From positions 1 through 31,749 of the forward strand of contig MU864086.1 of NCBI GenBank assembly GCA_033296885.1: a DNA stretch of 31,749 nt, written 5' to 3'. Position 1 is the first letter of the stretch. Each line of letters begins with the position of its first letter. The translations under genes and the position numbers were made by a program. Positions 27,803-31,749 of this stretch are shown here, in pieces. The notes beneath the pieces are model-generated. The model saw only the letters and a list, made by a program, of their open reading frames with translations, was not told where the DNA came from and did no database searches. This stretch comes from Triangularia verruculosa (lineage: Eukaryota; Ascomycota; Sordariomycetes; Sordariales; Podosporaceae).

Positions 27803-30588
27803 TTATTCCCACTTAGCAGTGCCAGCTTTTCTGTTCAGGATGTGCTCGGTATTCATCTCCTTCCTCCAATATTGGTACCACTTCTCTGGATGTCTCCCAA
27901 GCGCTGTCTTGATTTTTGACAATCTTATATCTTCACTTAGCCTGAACAGGTTGAAAGGTGCGAGATAGTAACGGTGGTCTCCCGCGTGAACGCCGATCTC
28001 TGTAAAAACCTCTGTTAGACAACCGAAGCTAAAGGGGCTGACGCTGACAAACCTTTGAAGATCTCTAAAACACCACGACGGGTCCGCATAAGCTTTAGAT
28101 CATCCTCTGTAAAGTCTTTAGGCCTCGCAGCCGCATATTCAAGCAGCATAACGGCAATTGCCACCGCTATCGGTGTTGCCACTGAGCAACCAGACATCGG
28201 CTTTCCGGTTTCTAGCCCTGGCCAGTCCGACACAACGTCAATGCCCAGGGTGCCAAAGACTGGCTCGTCAGAGCTTTTGGGAGGGTTGTACTTTGGCTCA
28301 AAGCCGCCGGCCCTGTTGGTTCCACGTATCGAAATGACTGATTCTCCGAGGTTGGCTGGGAACATCTCTCTACTATTGAACCCATCGTTGTTGGCGGCGG
28401 CGAAGAATGTGATGGCGCCCCGCCTGGCGTGTACTGCATCCGCTATTGCGTCCCTGATTCTCTGAATGTGCTTGGGAAAGCCGAACGAGAGTGAGATGAA
28501 GTCAACATTCCACTCAGTGGCAGCGATTCGAATAGCCTCAACGATATTGTCTTCGGCCGAATGAAGTGTCTTGCTGTTTTCCGTGACTCGAGAAACATAT
28601 ATGTTTGCCGGACACTCGAGTTGCAGAAGGAGCGTTAGGAGGTGGGTGCCGTGACCATCGGTATCAACGGGGCTGGAAGAGCCGGAGACGAAATCTTTCC
28701 ATTTCTTGACTCTTCGAGAGTGGCCAGGCAAGTCAAATGCGGGTGAGTTCTCCTCGTATCCTGTATCGAGAATAGCCACCTTGAAGGGTGCATTCTTGAT
28801 GGATGCTTTCCTTCTTTCTTTCTTCAGCATTTGGTTAAGCACAGCTACCTCTTCAAGCCATGGGTCCCCCCCGGAATCTGTGGGGCTGTTACTTCGACAA
28901 CTGTGGCTTGCGTCAAATCTTTTGACCCAGCCTTTGTTCTGGGCTTAGGAGTAAGAGCTGTCCGTTCGAAATCGTCGAGCTCGGCAATCCAGCCCGTTCC
29001 CTCAATCAGTTGACGCAGGGGATCCACGATTTCCTTGTAGATAATGGAGCGCCTTTCTTGCAGGTTCTCGGTGGGACTTTTAGCATTGAACGGGGCATTT
29101 CGAAAAAGCATCGGATCCAAACACTTGCTTACCGCGGCTTTATACCGTGGAAACCGGCAGTCTTCGTAGAACTCTCCATCCTGGAGTTGTTTCTGAAGAC
29201 TTAGAAGCTGTTGGTTTGCTGTCTTTGGATCCCACTGGGCAGGATGTCCTTCCATCTCGAGCCGCGTGGCCAGTCGCAATCTCGACGAGCATGACGCCAA
29301 GAGCAAAAATGCGTGGATATCTGTGAATCATACCGACAACCTGGCGGCATTCGCTCGTTTGGCCGCTTTGTGATTGCAGCTGAGTTGAGAGGTAGGGTTT
29401 GCAGAAGTACACTACTTCATCTTCGAGCGTCTCCCCCATGAAATACACGATGTCTTTGGTCATACCCATGCTCGTCCAGTTGGAGTCGTAGTAATACCAG
29501 ACTGCCTTGGCAAGAATGTATGCGAGCACCGGTCGCATTCCATGGCGCATATCGAAGCGATCAAGAACCTGACCGAGATGAAGACCTGGAGAGGCATCAT
29601 GGTTGACATTATACTGACTCATAAGGTCGGTGGCATTGCGAAGTACCATGAGCTGACCACTGGCTGCCTTGAAGCATAAAAGCGAGCCACAGCGGCTTGA
29701 GATAAGTGTGCATAATGTATCGATGCGCTCGTATGCCTCATTCTCAATGGCGTCAGTTCGGCTTGTCTCGTGTGTAGTTGATGGTTTTTGTGTCCACTGG
29801 ACTCTCCGTCGTGGCTTGCTGGTGGGAACAAAAACTCGAACATCTTGCCAGTTGAGCTGAGCTGAGCGAGGTGGGTTTGGCAAGGCTGAAAATAGCATAT
29901 CGAACGCTAGCTGTTTACTGTCGTTTGCCTGGTATATTGGCTTGAGTCTGAGCCGAGCCAAATGTTGGTCGTTCTGATCCGGGCGCTCACAATTACAGGC
30001 GCTGTATCGTACCAGAGTATCGTACAATGTCTTTGCATATCTTTCATACCCAGCGAAGTCATCTTCCCCTGGTGGTAGCTCGGGGCCTGGTGTGCCATCG
30101 AACTCGGTAGTTTCCTCTTGTCCAATCTCGGATATCTCCAAGAAATATGAGAACATGTCCCTGTAATTGATCTTGCTTTTCAACAGAGCGGCTTTGATGA
30201 TGGACTCGATGAGTGAGAGTGTTTGTCTCCCTTTCTCTCCACCCTCGGCCGCATCGTCCATCGCCACTGCGATGCTTGTTAGGAGCGGAAATTCCAAGTA
30301 GGCACCAAAGAACTGTTTGAGCTGGCCATTCGAGATCCCTTTGTGATTTAACGAGGCCGAGAGGGTTGCCTCAAGTTTGGTTAGAAGTTGCTAAATGATA
30401 CCATCGCGTTCAAGGCGCCGTCTGTGTGAGTCTGAAAGCTGAAGTATCTTTTCTGCACAAATGCAAAGATGCCCTCCCAGTTGACCCAGCGTGGGATTCA
30501 CTTTCTGACTCGCAACTCTAGTGACCTGAACAGACAGCCAGGGGAATGTCTGCTGGGCGAGCTGCACTGGCCGATAGCGGTTCTTCAT
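27803..30588 (-). pseudogene. DUF7580-type plus subtilisin (S8) protease, four lesions
   Basis: ATG 30,588 begins MKNRYRPVQLAQQTFPWLSV. The N-terminal about 450 residues match a DUF7580-type fungal regulatory region (QLKQFFGAYLEF, YNVNHDASPGLHLGQVLDRF, RPVLAYILAKAVWYYYDSNW, IFALGVMLVEIA). A linker leads to the S8 domain with Asp in VAILDTG (28,767), His in DGHGTH (28,653), oxyanion Asn in AAANN and Ser in SGCSVATP (28,185): all catalytic residues are present. The tail continues GCLTEVFTEIG..GDHRYYLAPF to TAA at 27,803. Lesions: TAG at 30,393; one extra base near 29,274; one missing base in the C7 run at 28,866-28,872; one missing base near 28,034-28,037. Three are single-base indels, two of them in homopolymers, so assembly error is a real alternative. 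Proteases of this kind neighbour, and in known cases cleave, gasdermin-like partners. Confidence 0.7.
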
Positions 30589-30963
30589 GGCTGTACAAAT
30601 GTCATCGCATCAAAGTTATCGCATTGCTTGAGGATCGCATATCGAAGAGGAAGTTGGTCGGGAAGCCAAAATGAGGGGAAACAAGAGCACAGTTTCACCA
30701 AGCCACAGATGCTCACTGGATGAGAGCGTGTGGCCGATTGCCTTCGGGGCGCAGATGGAAGTGCAGGGGTCATGCATGCTTTGCCTCATCCGCTTCCTTC
30801 TTTTGTGAAGAGGGGCTCGAGGTCCCTCGATTAAACGACTCTTTATGGTCTCATGCTATGAGCGAACAAAGTCGTGGAGAAATCCCTGCAGGAAAGGTCG
30901 ATATTTGAAGCGACATCAGCATGTCGCCGACGACTCACAGAATGCGTTGGCAATCCGTCTCTA
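30589..30963. promoter_or_regulatory. Shared upstream region, protease and divergent gene
   Basis: About 270-370 bp separates two divergent starts, implying a bidirectional promoter. The right part (30,890-30,963) reads in frame with the next gene (SIFEATSACRRRLTECVG), following a possible acceptor ctgcag at 30,884-30,889, so the true first exon may lie within this region. Confidence 0.4.
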
Positions 30964-31749
30964 ATGGCCGATGAATGGCCCCGAAAACGACTCGCCGACT
31001 TCAACATCTGGGCTTCTGACTCCGGGGCTCTGGCGAAGCAGCGTGCTTCCTTGGACCGACGGTTAGCAGAGAAAGATACGGTGTGCGAGGTGGTTCTCAA
31101 CCTTCTCAACCTCCTCGGGGGACTTCTTACACGCTGTCTGAGTCGGGGTACTATCTTCTTCACTCACCCGCTCACTAATTATACGCCATGGATCACTAAC
31201 AATCATGGCAGCATCCGAGTTTCCCGTACAAAAAGATAAAACGACAGACCTGTCAGAGATGTTTGAAGATGTCGAAGACGTCATGACCCAGCTGGTTAGG
31301 ATCTCGGCTGCCCTTCGAGGAGCTGGCATTCGAGCGCGATTTGAAAGGGCCGACGATTCTTTCAGTCCGGACCGCCATCCAGAGCTCAAAAGACATCTTG
31401 AGTTTCTAGTCCTGGTCACGTCCCTGGATCAAGTTCAAAAGGAAGAGGGAAACATTGACATTATGTTATCTGGAGAGATTACCGACATTGCGCAGAGATT
31501 GGTTTTGGCTAATTTGATTAGGCGTCACCGCTATCTTTATGCCCGACGGCGTTGGACAAAACAGGCGGCCCAGCCTGAAGCGCCTAAGCCTGAGGTGCCT
31601 ACAAAGGCCCAGGTGGTACCAGTTGCTGCGACATCGCCAGCACAGATTCGACCAATAGGTCGGAGCACACAGTTACCGGGCACCCCAAGATCCCGGGCGG
31701 GGCCCAGCCACCAGCCACCAGCGTCATCCAGATTACCCCTGAATGCTTG
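30964..31749 (+). CDS. AcuF-like/C2H2-family protein, N-terminal part (cut by window end)
   Basis: Frame with MADEWPRKRLADFNIWASDS, then LAKQRASLDRRLAEK. An intron 31,148-31,211 (GTACTA, branch CACTAAC, GGCAG) joins CLSR to ASEFPVQKDKTTDLSEMF in phase. It continues LVRISAALRGAGIRARFERA, IAQRLVLANLIRRHRYLYAR and RRWTKQAA, then Pro-rich sequence to the window edge. These phrases match a fungal family usually labelled oxidoreductase AcuF-like or C2H2-type, whose zinc fingers would lie beyond the window. The oxidoreductase label is probably a database artefact; the visible part has no redox motif. ATG 30,964 is the first in frame, but 30,890-30,963 also looks coding, so an upstream exon or a start frameshift is likely. 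Divergent from the protease gene. Function unknown. Confidence 0.55.

Overview
This window looks like accessory, transposon-rich DNA from a filamentous ascomycete (Pezizomycotina). Genes have short spliceosomal introns (about 50-90 nt, GT..AG with CTAAC/CTGAC-type branch sites). GC-balanced gene islands alternate with very AT-rich blocks full of TA-rich stops. Many broken reading frames carry C-to-T or G-to-A stops (CAG to TAG, CAA to TAA, TGG to TGA), the signature expected of repeat-induced point mutation (RIP). No tRNA, rRNA or CRISPR array was seen. All family names come from reading motifs; no database search was possible.

Layout. 1-1.3 kb: RIP-decayed DNA with a fossil reading frame. 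1.5-4.1 kb: a broken tail of a DUF3435-type (Starship captain-like) protein, followed on the same strand by a broken FHA-like/Ser-Thr kinase gene. 4.4-5.6 kb: a three-exon gene of unknown function, divergent from the kinase. 5.6-8.1 kb: AT-rich fossils and a GGACCG hairpin repeat. 8.1-9.1 kb: decayed F-box gene. 9.6-10.5 kb: BTB/POZ gene that can be spliced intact. 11.0-11.65 kb: broken BCS1-like AAA ATPase. 12.8-13.5 kb: hAT transposase tail and element ends. 13.5-16.7 kb: AT-rich, with a relic of an NB-ARC/NLR P-loop. 16.8-17.2 kb: inverted-repeat MITE-like element.

The right half is less decayed. 18.1-19.5 kb: seven-TM fungal rhodopsin/PTH11-like membrane protein. 19.65-21.0 kb: coiled-coil gene. 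22.4-24.6 kb: intact PIF1-type helicase with a cysteine insert. 25.2-26.0 kb: small coiled-coil protein.

The most interesting part is 26.2-31.75 kb. An intact 294-residue protein that resembles the fungal gasdermin-like family lies downstream, on the same strand, of a large DUF7580-type plus subtilisin (S8) protease gene. A divergent gene of an AcuF-like/C2H2 family begins on the far side. In fungi, gasdermin-like executioners are often paired with such proteases (the het-Q1/het-Q2 principle), so this may be a cell-death or allorecognition module. The protease is interrupted by one stop and three single-base frameshifts, while the candidate executioner is open. That suggests either a widowed executioner or homopolymer errors in the assembly.
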